Assembly (NCBI RefSeq): GCF_024505145.1
Contig: NZ_JANIAA010000012.1
Span: 145,036 to 209,035, forward strand
Direction: 5' to 3'
Source of the DNA: Streptomyces rugosispiralis
GTDB lineage: Bacteria; Actinomycetota; Actinomycetes; Streptomycetales; Streptomycetaceae
Length of the DNA: 64,000 nt
Shown here: positions 15,211-23,911 of the stretch, piece by piece
Position numbering within the stretch: the stretch's first letter is position 1
Layout of the letters: every line of letters begins with the position of its first letter
Notes under the pieces: model-generated
Databases searched by the model: none
What the model was told of the DNA's origin: nothing
The model's input: only the letters and a program-made list of their open reading frames with translations
Position numbers and translations under genes: made by a program

Positions 15211-15741
15211 ATGACCACGACCGTGTGCACAGGCGTCTCCGCCGCCGCGTTCCCGTCGTTCACCTCGTACGTACGGGCGCGGGGGCCCGTGCTGCTGCGC
15301 ACCGCCCGCTCGCTGACCTCCAACGCGTGCGACGCCGAGGATCTGCTGCAGACCGCGCTGGCCAAGACGTACCTGGCGTGGGAGCGCATCGAGGACCACA
15401 ACGCGCTGGACGGCTATGTGCGGCGCGCCCTGGTCAACACCCGGACCTCGCAGTGGCGCAAGCGCAAGATCGACGAATTCGTCTGTGAGGAGCTGCCCGA
15501 ACCCGAGACCGTGCCCGCCCCGGACCCCGCCGAACGGCAGGTGCTCCGCGACTCGCTGTGGCGCGCCGTACTGCGACTGCCGGACCGCCAGCGGGCGATG
15601 GTCGTTCTCAGGTATTACGAGGACCTGAGCGAGGCGCAGACGGCGGAGGTGCTCGGGGTGTCCGTGGGCACCGTCAAGAGCGCGGTCTCGCGCGCCCTCG
15701 GCAAGCTCCGCGAGGACCCGGAACTCGGCCACGCGGGGTGA
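15211..15741 (+). CDS. SigE-family ECF RNA polymerase sigma factor
   Basis: 176 aa. Region 2 (ACDAEDLLQTALAKTYLAWERI, 47-69) and region 4 (LPDRQRAMVVLRYYEDLSEAQTAEVLGVSVGTVKSAVSRALGKL) are complete. This matches the SigE-like subfamily found in actinomycetes, often without an adjacent anti-sigma factor. No anti-sigma gene adjoins here. The ATG is preceded by TAGCGTTGAGTC without a strong ribosome binding site. Confidence 0.88.
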   Translation: MTTTVCTGVSAAAFPSFTSYVRARGPVLLRTARSLTSNACDAEDLLQTALAKTYLAWERIEDHNALDGYVRRALVNTRTSQWRKRKIDEFVCEELPEPETVPAPDPAERQVLRDSLWRAVLRLPDRQRAMVVLRYYEDLSEAQTAEVLGVSVGTVKSAVSRALGKLREDPELGHAG

Positions 15742-15784
15742 TCGCCTGATCGACGCGATGGGGCGCACGGGGGCCGACCGGCGA

Positions 15785-15885
15785 TACGGCGGGGGAAACC
15801 GCGAGGGAAACCGCTGGGGAAATCACGGGGGAAGCAGCAGGGGAAACCGCGGGGGAAACCGCGGGGGAAGCAGCAGGGGACCGAC
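15785..15885. repeat. 12-bp-type tandem repeat GGGGGAAACCGC
   Basis: About seven degenerate copies of GGGGGAAACCGC / GGGGGAAGCAGCA lie between the sigma factor and the acyl-CoA ligase. Non-coding; the ligase promoter must lie in 15890-15975. Confidence 0.7.
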
Positions 15886-15975
15886 CGGGTCCGGGGGTAG
15901 TGACATACCAGGTGGTCGGCTGCAGAATCGGCGGAACCCCGACCCGCGCGTAACCGGAACCCTGGAGGCGCCCCG

Positions 15976-17631
15976 GTGCTCAGCACGATGCAGGACGTAC
16001 CGCTGACCGTGACCCGCATCCTCGTGCACGGGAGCCTCGTGCACGGCCGCACGGCCCATGTGACCACCTGGACCGGCGAGGGCGAGCCCCAGCGGCGCAG
16101 CTTCCACGAGGTGGGGGTGCGGTCGACCCAGTTGGCGAACGCGCTGCGCGATGAGCTCGGGGTCGAGCCGGGGCAGGCCGTGGCCACCTTGATGTGGAAC
16201 AACTGCGAGCATCTGGAGGCGTATCTCGCGGTGCCGTCCATGGGCGCCGTACTGCACACCCTCAACCTCCGGCTGCCCGCCGATCAGCTCGGCTGGATCG
16301 TGAACCACGCCGCCGACCGGGTGATCATCGTCAACGGCTCCGTACTGCCGCTGCTCGCCCTGCTCCTCCCCGCCCTGACCACCGTGAAGCACATCGTGGT
16401 GGCGGGCCCCGGCGACCGTTCCGCCCTGGACGGCTGCGCCGCCCGGGTCCATGAGTACGAGGAGCTGATCGAGGGGCGGCCGCAGCGCTACGCCTGGCCG
16501 GAGATCGACGAGCGCCAGGCCGCGGCCCTCTGCTACACCTCGGGGACGACCGGGCACCCCAAGGGCGTGGCCTACAGCCACCGCTCCATCTATCTGCACT
16601 CGATGCAGGTCAACACCGCCGAGTCGTTCGGGATGTCCGGGGGCGACGTCCTGCTGCCGGTGGTGCCCATGTTCCACGCCAACGCGTGGGGGACCCCGCA
16701 CGCCGCCTTCATGGCGGGCGCCTCGATACTCATGCCCGACCGCTTCCTCCAGCCCGAGCCGCTCGCCGAGATGATCGAACGCGAGCGTCCCACCATCGCC
16801 GCCGCCGTGCCCACCGTCTGGCAGGGGCTGCTCGCCGAACTCGACGCGAGGCCGCGCGAGGTGAGCTGTCTGCGGAACGTCTTCATCGGCGGCGCGGCCT
16901 GCCCGCCTTCCCTGATGAAGGCGTACGAGGAGCGCCACGGCATCCACGTCGTCCACGCCTGGGGCATGACCGAGACCTCTCCGCTCGGCTCCGTGGCCCA
17001 TCCGCCGGGCGGTCTCCCGGAGGAGGACGCCTGGCCGTACCGGCTGACGCAGGGCCGCTTCCCGGCGTCCGTCGAGTGCCGGTTGATCTCCGCGGACGGC
17101 GAACTCGTGCCGTGGGACGGGAAGACGCCGGGTGAGCTGGAGGTACGCGGTCCGTGGATCGCGGGCGCGTATTACGGAGGGGCGGACGGCGAGTCGTTCC
17201 GCCCCGAGGACAAGTTCACCGAGGACGGCTGGCTGAAGACCGGCGACGTCGGCACCATCAGCCCCGACTGCTATCTGACGCTGACGGACCGGGCCAAGGA
17301 CGTCATCAAGTCGGGCGGCGAGTGGATCTCCTCGGTCGAGCTGGAGAACCAGCTGATGGGCCATCCCGAGGTCGCGGAGGCGGCGGTGGTGGCCGTGCCG
17401 GACGAGAAGTGGGGCGAGCGGCCGCTGGCCACGGTGGTCCTGACGGACGGCGCCACGATCGACTACGCGGGTCTGCGGGCCTTCCTCGCCGAACGGGTCG
17501 CGCGCTGGCAGCTGCCGGAGCACTGGGCGCTGATTCCGGCGGTGCCGAAGACGAGCGTGGGGAAGTTCGACAAGAAGGTCATCCGAAAGCAGTACGCGGA
17601 CGGGGATCTGGATGTGACCACGCTGGGCTGA
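15976..17631 (+). CDS. Long-chain fatty-acid (acyl) CoA ligase
   Basis: 551 aa, full length for the ANL superfamily. The AMP-binding P-loop (YTSGTTGHPKGVAYSHRS), WGMTETSP, the hinge region with Asp (GWLKTGDVG) and the K-containing C-terminal motif (DRAKDVIKSGGEWISSVELEN) are all intact. It activates a carboxylic acid to acyl-AMP then acyl-CoA. It lies 2 kb downstream of the Ltp2/ChsH-like operon and could supply it, but is separately transcribed. The start is ambiguous (ATG 15976 or slightly downstream). Confidence 0.9.
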   Translation: MLSTMQDVPLTVTRILVHGSLVHGRTAHVTTWTGEGEPQRRSFHEVGVRSTQLANALRDELGVEPGQAVATLMWNNCEHLEAYLAVPSMGAVLHTLNLRLPADQLGWIVNHAADRVIIVNGSVLPLLALLLPALTTVKHIVVAGPGDRSALDGCAARVHEYEELIEGRPQRYAWPEIDERQAAALCYTSGTTGHPKGVAYSHRSIYLHSMQVNTAESFGMSGGDVLLPVVPMFHANAWGTPHAAFMAGASILMPDRFLQPEPLAEMIERERPTIAAAVPTVWQGLLAELDARPREVSCLRNVFIGGAACPPSLMKAYEERHGIHVVHAWGMTETSPLGSVAHPPGGLPEEDAWPYRLTQGRFPASVECRLISADGELVPWDGKTPGELEVRGPWIAGAYYGGADGESFRPEDKFTEDGWLKTGDVGTISPDCYLTLTDRAKDVIKSGGEWISSVELENQLMGHPEVAEAAVVAVPDEKWGERPLATVVLTDGATIDYAGLRAFLAERVARWQLPEHWALIPAVPKTSVGKFDKKVIRKQYADGDLDVTTLG

Positions 17632-17708
17632 GGAACGCTGGGTTCCGGGAGCGCGTCGCTGGGCAACGCGGCGACCGTAAGGGAGCCCCGGTGGGCCCCT
17701 GTGGGCAA

Positions 17709-17751
17709 CGCGGCCACCGTAAGGAGGCGAGTGTCTCCTTACGGTCGCCGC
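17709..17751. terminator. Bidirectional terminator between convergent genes
   Basis: ACCGTAAGGAG (17716-17726) pairs perfectly with CTCCTTACGGT (17735-17745) across an 8-nt loop, extended by GCGGC/GCCGC. It sits between the convergent ligase and PAS/receiver genes. Confidence 0.75.
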
Positions 17752-17793
17752 GGTCTCTTTGAGACGGCGAGTACCCCGTACGGGTCCCAGGTG

Positions 17794-20700
17794 TCAGTTC
17801 GTGCCGATCTTCGCCAGCAGGTCCACGATCCGCGACTGCACCTCCGCGCTCGTCGAGCGCTCCGCGAGGAACAGCACCGTCTCGCCCGAGGCCAGCCGGG
17901 ACAGGTTCGCCGGGTCGATGTCCGCGGAGGTGTAGACGACCAGCGGGGTGCGGTTGAGCAGCCCGTTGCCGCGCAGCCAGTCGACGATCCCGGCCCGGCG
18001 GCGGCGTACCTGCATCAGGTCCATCACCACCAGGTTCGGCCGCATCTGGGCCGCGAGCGAGACCGCGTCGGCGTCCGTCGCCGCGCGGGCGACCTGCATC
18101 CCGCGCCGCTCGAGCGTCGCCGTCAGCGCCATCGCGATCGGCTCGTGCTCCTCGATCAGCAGCACGCGCGACGGATGCTGCTCGCTGTCGCGCGGCGCGA
18201 GCGCCTTGAGCAGGACGGCCGGGTCGGCGCCGTACGCCGCCTCGCGCGTCGCCTGGCCGAGCCCCGCGGTCACCAGCACCGGCACCTCGGCCGCGACCGC
18301 CGCCGTACGCAGCGACTGCAGCGCGGTCCGGGTGATCGGCCCGGTCAGCGGGTCGACGAACAGCGCCGCCGGGTACGCGGCGATCTGCGCGTCCACCTCC
18401 TCACGGGAATTCACGATCACCGGACGGTAGCCGCGGTCGCTCAGCGCCTGCTGGGTGGACATGTCCGGCGCGGGCCACACCAGGAGGCGGCGCGGGTTGT
18501 CCAGCGGCTCCGGCGGCAGTTCGTCGTCGGGCGGCGGGGTGCGGTCGTCGACGATCTCGACGGCGCCGTTGGGCCCGTCCAGCGGCTCCGGCCCCTCGGC
18601 GCCCTCGTCCGGCGCACCGATGGCGAACGCACGGCCGGAGCCCTGCGACGTGCCCACCGCACGCTGCGGCTGCGCCCCCGGCCCGGCCTGGGGGCGGGGC
18701 TGGGCGCCGGTCTGCGGACCGGTGTGCGGCTGCGGTCCGGTGTGCGGCTGCGGTTCGGCCGAGGTGCCCTGGTCCGTCATCTCGGGCCGGGCGGCCAGCT
18801 TGCGCCGTCTGCCGCCCCCGGTGCTGGTGCCTCCGGAGGGCGTCTGCGGCTGACCCTGCGGCGGGCGTCCCTGCGGCTGGCCTTGTGCGGGCTGGCCCTG
18901 GGGCTGCTCCCCCACCTGCTGGGCGAACGGCACCCCTTGGCCCAGGGTGCGCACGCTGAACGCGCGCCCCTGGGTGGTGTCGGCGTGCGGCGGGGCCTCG
19001 GCCGGCAGCGGCTGCGGACGGGGCTGCGCGGGCGCGTTCGGCCACTGCGCGGGGGGCTGCGCCGGCTGCTGGGCCGGTGGGCGCCCGCTGATCTCCGCCG
19101 GCTGCGGGCCGACCTGGGCCTGAGCCTGGGCCTGGGCCGCCTCCGGCTGCTCCTCGGCCAGCGGCCGCCGGGCGCGGCGCCGTCCGGTGGGCGGGACCTC
19201 CTGTGGCCGGCCGCCGTTTGCGCCCTGGCCCCAGTTGGGCTGCTGTTCCTCGGGGGTGCGGGCGGCGGGCAGCTCGGGCATGCCCGACGCGGCGGGCTGG
19301 GGCCCTTGAGCCTGCGGCTGCGGCTGGGGCCGACGCGGGTCCTGGCCCTGCTGTCCCTGAGCGGGGTCGGACGGCCAGCCACCGGGCCGCGCCGCGCCGT
19401 TGGGCGGTACGGGCTCGCCGCGTACGGCCAGGCCCCCGCCCTGCTGCGGCTGGGGTGCGCCGCTCCGCGCCTGCGCGGGGACGAGCCCGGCCGGGCCGAG
19501 CTCGGGCGGCAGCGCGCCGGGCTGCGCCCGGTCGGCGGCGGCCGGGGGCAGCGCGAAGGGCGAGCGGACGAGTCCGGGATCCCCCGCGGGCTGCGGCTGG
19601 GACTGCTGAGGTTGGGGTTGCGGCTGGCCAGGGGGCTGCGCCGGTGCCTGGTCGGGCGTGGGCGGCTCCGGCGCCTCGCCCAGCGCGCGGCGGGCGCGGC
19701 GCCGTCCGGTGGGCGGGACCTCCTGCGGTTGGCCGCCGCCGGTGTCCTGGCCCCAGTTGGGCTGCTGTTCCTCGGGGGTGCGGGCGGGGGGCAGCGCGGG
19801 CATGCCCGACGCGGCCGGCTGGGCGGGCTGCTGGGGCGTGTCGGAGGGGGCCGCGGGCAGGGCGAGGGCAGGCCGGCCGCCCGACCCCTGTGCGGGGGCG
19901 GGGGCACCGGCGGTCTGAGGGCCGCCCTGTTCTTGCGCCGGGGCGCCGCGTCGGGCGCGGCGGCCCTGGGGCTGCTGTTGTGCGGGGATGCCCTGGGGCG
20001 GCACAACGCCCATGGCGGCGGGGCCCGTCGGCTGCGGACCGGCCGCTTCCGGTGCGCCGCCGCGAGCGTGGCGATGGCTGCCGGTCGCGGCTCCCTCGGC
20101 GTTCTGGCCGGGGTTCGCGGCCGCGGCCGCGGCCTCGTCGGGGTGGGGGCGTGCCCTGCGCCGCCCGGTGGGCCGTGGCGGGTTCGCGGACTCGGCCGCG
20201 TTCTGCTGCTGGGCCGCGGCGTTCTCGCCGACGACCGCGGGCAGCGCGGCGGGCGCGGGCGCGCCCGGGGCGCCCTGCTGAGCGGCGGTGCGCGGGTCGG
20301 CCGTACGGGGGTCGGCCTTCTGCGGGTCGGCCTTACGGAGGTTGGGCGGGGGCGTACCACCCTGCGTGCCGCCGCCCTGCGTGCCGCCGCCCTGAGTTCC
20401 GTTGCCGTGTGTGCCGTTGCCCTGCGTGCCGCCGCCGCTGGTGTCGCCCGGCGTGTCGCCGGGGGCCGCCCCGTGCCGGGCGCGGCGTCCGGTCGGGGTC
20501 TGTCCGGAGGCGTTGCCGCCCGCCGTACCCGCACCGGCACCCTTGCCCGCACCAGTGCCCGTACCCGCGCCAGTGCCCGCACCGGTACCCGTACCCGCGC
20601 CAGTACCCGTGCCCGAGGTGCCCTGCCCCTGCGTACCGTCGCCCGCTCCGGCGGCGTCGACGTCCATGCGCTCCTGCTCGGCGGCGGCCGCCGCCGAGAT

Positions 20701-22323
20701 CGGCACCTCCAGGACGTACGCGTGCCCGCCCATGCCCGGCATCTCGTGGGTCTGGAGCACGCCCCCGTGCAGGCGCACGATCCCGCGCACGATCGGCTCG
20801 TGCACCGGGTCGCCGCCCGCGTACGGCCCACGGACCTCGATCCGTACGACATCGCCGCGCTGCGCCGCCGCGACCACGATCGTCGAGTCGCTCGCCGTGG
20901 CACCCGAGGCGGCGTTGCCGGTGGAGTCGACCCCGGCCACGTCCGCGATCAGATGGGCGAGCGCCTGGGCCAGCCGATCCGCGTCCACCTCGGCGTCGAT
21001 CGGCGGGGCGTGCACGGCGAACTGTGCGCGCCCCGGCCCGATCAGCTCGACCGCGCCCTCGACACTGGCCGATACGACCTCGTCCATCGAGACCGTACGG
21101 CGGGCCAGTTCCTCGCCGTTCGAGTCGAGCCGCTGATAGCTCAGGACGTTGTCGACGAGCGTGGTCATCCGGGTGTAGCCGGCGGCGAGGTGGTGCAGGA
21201 TCTGGTTGGCCTCGGGCCACAGCTGCCCGGCCGGGTCGTCGGCGAGCACGCCGAGCTCACGGCGCAGCTGCAGCAGCGGTCCGCGCAGGGACTGGTCCAG
21301 CACGGCGAGCAGCTGGCTGTTCCGGGCGGTGACGGACTCCAGCTGCGCCGCGTACCGCGCACGCTCCTCGGTGAGCTGCGTGCGCAGCTCCTCCAGCTCC
21401 TTCGTGTGCTGGGCGGTGAGCCCCTCCAGCTCCTCGGCGTGCTGGGCGGTGAGGCTCTCCACCCTCTCCGTATGCCGGGTGGTGAGGCTCTCGACCTCCT
21501 CGGCGTGCTCGGCCGCCATGGCCTTCTCGGCGCGCCGGTCGGTGAAGGTCAGCACGGCGCCCACGAGTTGTTCGCCGTCGCGGACGGGCGCGGTGGTCAG
21601 ATCGACCGGGACCTCGCTGCCGTCCTTCGCCCACAGCACCTGGCCGCGCACCCGGTGCTTGCGGCCGGAGCGCAGGGTGTCGGCGAGGGGCGATTCCTCG
21701 TACGGGAAGGGGGAACCGTCCGGGCGCGAGTGGTGTACAAGAGAGTGAAGCTCCTGACCGCCCATGTCGCTGGCCCGGTAGCCGAGGATCTGCGCGGCGG
21801 ACGGGTTGACGAGGACCACCTTGCCCTCGGTGTCCACGCCGACCACGCCCTCCGCCGCCGCGCGCAGGATCATCTCGGTCTGGCGCTGCTGGCGGGCGAG
21901 TTCGGCCTCGGTGTCGAGCGTCCCGGTCAGGTCGCGCACGATGAGCATCAGCAGCTCATCGCCGGTGTAGCTGTACTGATCGGCGTACGGAGTCCGCCCG
22001 TCCTCCAGATTCGCGCTGGTCACCTCGACGGGGAACTGCGTCCCGTCGGTGCGCCGGGCCATCATCCGGGTCGGCTTGCTGCCGTCCCCCTGTGCCGGGC
22101 TGGGGCGCCGCATCGACCCGGGAATGCGATTGGGATCGAAGGAGGGGAGCAGATCGAGCAGACCACGGCCGACCAGGGCGGTGCCCGGAGTCTCGAAGGA
22201 CTCCAGCGCGTGGTGGTTGGCGTTGACGATCGTGCCGTTGCAGTTGACCAGCAACAGCGCGTCCGGGAGGGCGTCGAGTATCGCCGCGAGGCGAGCAGCG
22301 CCTCGGGATGGCCTGCTGCTCAC
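17794..22323 (-). CDS. Giant PAS/degenerate histidine kinase/receiver scaffold protein
   Basis: 1509 aa from a GTG at 22323 behind GGAGG. Order: PAS (about 5-135), PAS (150-260), heptad coiled coil with ESLTxxH repeats (270-335), HisKA-like helix pair (335-405), HATPase-like region (405-540), about 700 residues of Pro/Gln/Gly disorder, then two receiver-like domains (about 1260-1370 and 1380-1500; the second has VVMDLM). The phosphoacceptor position reads LDQSLRGPL, with Gln344 where SHELRTPL has His, and the ATPase lacks clear N and DxGxG boxes. It is therefore probably a sensory scaffold, not an active kinase. Cytoplasmic: no membrane segment. Confidence 0.8.
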   Translation of the reverse strand: MSSRPSRGAARLAAILDALPDALLLVNCNGTIVNANHHALESFETPGTALVGRGLLDLLPSFDPNRIPGSMRRPSPAQGDGSKPTRMMARRTDGTQFPVEVTSANLEDGRTPYADQYSYTGDELLMLIVRDLTGTLDTEAELARQQRQTEMILRAAAEGVVGVDTEGKVVLVNPSAAQILGYRASDMGGQELHSLVHHSRPDGSPFPYEESPLADTLRSGRKHRVRGQVLWAKDGSEVPVDLTTAPVRDGEQLVGAVLTFTDRRAEKAMAAEHAEEVESLTTRHTERVESLTAQHAEELEGLTAQHTKELEELRTQLTEERARYAAQLESVTARNSQLLAVLDQSLRGPLLQLRRELGVLADDPAGQLWPEANQILHHLAAGYTRMTTLVDNVLSYQRLDSNGEELARRTVSMDEVVSASVEGAVELIGPGRAQFAVHAPPIDAEVDADRLAQALAHLIADVAGVDSTGNAASGATASDSTIVVAAAQRGDVVRIEVRGPYAGGDPVHEPIVRGIVRLHGGVLQTHEMPGMGGHAYVLEVPISAAAAAEQERMDVDAAGAGDGTQGQGTSGTGTGAGTGTGAGTGAGTGTGAGKGAGAGTAGGNASGQTPTGRRARHGAAPGDTPGDTSGGGTQGNGTHGNGTQGGGTQGGGTQGGTPPPNLRKADPQKADPRTADPRTAAQQGAPGAPAPAALPAVVGENAAAQQQNAAESANPPRPTGRRRARPHPDEAAAAAANPGQNAEGAATGSHRHARGGAPEAAGPQPTGPAAMGVVPPQGIPAQQQPQGRRARRGAPAQEQGGPQTAGAPAPAQGSGGRPALALPAAPSDTPQQPAQPAASGMPALPPARTPEEQQPNWGQDTGGGQPQEVPPTGRRRARRALGEAPEPPTPDQAPAQPPGQPQPQPQQSQPQPAGDPGLVRSPFALPPAAADRAQPGALPPELGPAGLVPAQARSGAPQPQQGGGLAVRGEPVPPNGAARPGGWPSDPAQGQQGQDPRRPQPQPQAQGPQPAASGMPELPAARTPEEQQPNWGQGANGGRPQEVPPTGRRRARRPLAEEQPEAAQAQAQAQVGPQPAEISGRPPAQQPAQPPAQWPNAPAQPRPQPLPAEAPPHADTTQGRAFSVRTLGQGVPFAQQVGEQPQGQPAQGQPQGRPPQGQPQTPSGGTSTGGGRRRKLAARPEMTDQGTSAEPQPHTGPQPHTGPQTGAQPRPQAGPGAQPQRAVGTSQGSGRAFAIGAPDEGAEGPEPLDGPNGAVEIVDDRTPPPDDELPPEPLDNPRRLLVWPAPDMSTQQALSDRGYRPVIVNSREEVDAQIAAYPAALFVDPLTGPITRTALQSLRTAAVAAEVPVLVTAGLGQATREAAYGADPAVLLKALAPRDSEQHPSRVLLIEEHEPIAMALTATLERRGMQVARAATDADAVSLAAQMRPNLVVMDLMQVRRRRAGIVDWLRGNGLLNRTPLVVYTSADIDPANLSRLASGETVLFLAERSTSAEVQSRIVDLLAKIGTN

Positions 22324-22536
22324 GACGACGCTTCCTCCCTGACTACCGCACCTTGCTGACAACCGCAGTCATTCTGCCGTCCCATCTGCGGAGTGTCTCT
22401 AGGGGAGTCTACGGGCACCGCCGCCGGACGCGACGGCGGATGAGAGGGAGGTCGCAGCGCGACGTACGCGTCTCGACGCACGCCAGGACAAACTTCACCG
22501 GGCTCTTCTCCTCTCACTCCGTGCCCAATCCCCAGG

Positions 22537-22986
22537 TCAGCTCCCAGGCGTGCGCAAAACCACGGAGAACCGATTCCATCGGGCGATTTCACACCCGTTG
22601 GTGCGGTTGAACCAGGCGTTGACGGGACGCCCCGCCCAGTGACCCGTCACCCGGGCCGTGGCCGGCCCGCCGTACTGCCCGGTGCACATCGCGTCCGGCG
22701 ACACCGGCGCGAACGGATCCCGACCCCACACGGTCTGCGAGTCCAGCTGCGCACACGCGGCCCGCGCCCGGGGGTGCGTACCGCCGGTCGGGTGGCAGCT
22801 CAGCACGAACGTCGCGGCGTCGTCGGCCTCGCCCGTCTCACTCACGGTGATCACAAGCCGGTCGTTGCTCTCCCCGTCGAACGGCAGGGGCAGCGGCAGC
22901 GGCGTGGCCGCGGCGGGGGCGAGCGCGCCCACGGTGGCGGCGGTCGCCAGCGCGGCGGTGACGGCGAGGCGGTGCAGCAGGGGCAT
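22537..22986 (-). CDS. SSI-type subtilisin inhibitor, secreted
   Basis: 149 aa: a signal peptide of about 27 residues (to AAAATP) plus a mature SSI domain. Four Cys (C64, C78, C101, C132) match the two SSI disulfides, and the conserved C-terminal block TARVTGHWAGRPVNAWFNRTNGC-type is present. SSI proteins are extracellular inhibitors of serine proteases. In the reactive loop (CTGQYGGP), alignment with SSI (CPMVYDP) puts Gly103 at P1, where Met, Lys or Arg is usual. ATG start preceded by AGGAG. Confidence 0.88.
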   Translation of the reverse strand: MPLLHRLAVTAALATAATVGALAPAAATPLPLPLPFDGESNDRLVITVSETGEADDAATFVLSCHPTGGTHPRARAACAQLDSQTVWGRDPFAPVSPDAMCTGQYGGPATARVTGHWAGRPVNAWFNRTNGCEIARWNRFSVVLRTPGS

Positions 22987-23074
22987 GAGGCACTCCTGGT
23001 GTGATCAGTCGGGGGCGCGCTGCCCCCGCCCCGTCTAACGCGCCGCCGCCGAGTGCGTTGCTCCGCCGTAAGGG

Positions 23075-23145
23075 GCTGTGCCCGCTGTGCTGTGCCCGCT
23101 GTGCTGTGCCCGCCGTGCTGTGCCCGCCGTGCTGTGCCCGCCGTA
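23075..23145. repeat. 14-bp tandem repeat GTGCTGTGCCCGCC
   Basis: Five consecutive copies lie upstream of the SSI gene, between it and tRNA-Ser. They have perfect periodicity without spacers, so this is not a CRISPR. The rest of 22987-23329 shows no gene. Confidence 0.8.
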
Positions 23146-23329
23146 AGGACCGCGCCCGGCCGTAAGGAGTGCGCTCCGCCGTACGGGCCGCACTTCCCCC
23201 ACCCCCTATTAGGGCTTTGCGGTGGGCCCTGCCCGCCGAGTACCGTAGTCCGCGATTGGTGACATCCCACTGGGCTGTGACATCATCTGCACACACCGCC
23301 TCGCGCTCGCGCGAGCGAACCGGTGTGCT

Positions 23330-23420
23330 GGAGGCTTCGCCTAGTCTGGTCTATGGCGCCGCACTGCTAATGCGGTTTGGGCCCTAAAGCCCATCGAGGG
23401 TTCAAATCCCTCAGCCTCCG
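23330..23420 (+). tRNA. tRNA-Ser (anticodon GCU)
   Basis: The acceptor stem GGAGGCT/AGCCTCC closes fully. The anticodon stem CCGCA/TGCGG surrounds the loop CTGCTAA (GCT). A long class-II variable arm follows, then T-arm GAGGG TTCAAAT CCCTC and discriminator G. CCA is not encoded. Confidence 0.95.
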
Positions 23421-23430
23421 CTCTCCGACA

Positions 23431-23459
23431 GGGGGCCCGCGCCTACGGCGCGGGCCCCC
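23431..23459 (+). terminator. tRNA-Ser terminator hairpin
   Basis: GGGGGCCCGCGCC-tac-GGCGCGGGCCCCC, a 13-bp perfect stem starting 10 nt after tRNA-Ser. Confidence 0.75.
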
Positions 23460-23747
23460 TGAGTCGTTTCCGGACCCGCCCCGAATGATCACGCAACCGC
23501 ATCACCGGCGGGTGCGACGCAAGGTGATTATTCGGTTGCTTTCCGTATCGACCCCCCGCGCTCCTCAGGCAACGCGCGGCGCGAGGCCGAGCTTCCAGAA
23601 GCCTCGCGACGCCGGCTCCGCGAGCCCCCGAAAATGGAGTTTTCGCAGGTCAGTGGGGGTGAGGGAAACGGATTTCGCCTGACGGCGCAGGTCATGTAAT
23701 GTTGTCCCCGCAACGCCGACCGGCAAGAAAAACCGCCGGGAAGCCAA

Positions 23748-23820
23748 GCGCTCGTAGCTTAACGGATAGAGCACTTGACTACGGATCAAGAGGTTGCAGG
23801 TTCGAATCCTGCCGAGCGCG
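23748..23820 (+). tRNA. tRNA-Arg (anticodon ACG), intact attachment-site copy
   Basis: Acceptor GCGCTCG/CGAGCGC; anticodon stem CTTGA/TCAAG around CTACGGA (ACG); T-arm GCAGG TTCGAAT CCTGC; CA follows the discriminator G. The 3' 44 nt from CTACGG (23779) onward recur at 29173 and 31635, so the tRNA carries the attL copy of two stacked elements. Confidence 0.95.
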
Positions 23821-23829
23821 CAGCAGCTC

Positions 23830-23861
23830 AGAGGCCCCTTCCAGGGATGGAAGGGGCCTCT
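23830..23861. terminator. tRNA-Arg terminator, element-borne copy
   Basis: AGAGGCCCCTTCC-agggat-GGAAGGGGCCTCT. A very similar hairpin follows each duplicated tRNA end (29224-29256 and 31684-31716). Confidence 0.75.
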
Positions 23862-23871
23862 TGTGTTGGCC

Positions 23872-23896
23872 GTTGACGGCGGTCGTTGACGGCAAC
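23872..23896. promoter_or_regulatory. Candidate integrase arm-type sites, left end of element 1
   Basis: GTTGACGGC and GTTGACGGCAAC lie 13 bp apart just inside the left attachment site. The same TTGACGGCAAC words are paired at the right ends of both elements. Confidence 0.55.
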
Positions 23897-23911
23897 CGCC
23901 GCGCGCCTCGA

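Noticed and set aside
17701..22359. A 1552-aa open frame opposite the giant PAS/receiver gene
   Set aside because: It is a mirror of the true gene's GC-rich third positions and repeats; it has no domain, ribosome binding site or sensible composition.
23075..23145. CRISPR-like array
   Set aside because: 14-bp units are contiguous with no unique spacers and no cas genes anywhere in the window; it is a simple tandem repeat.
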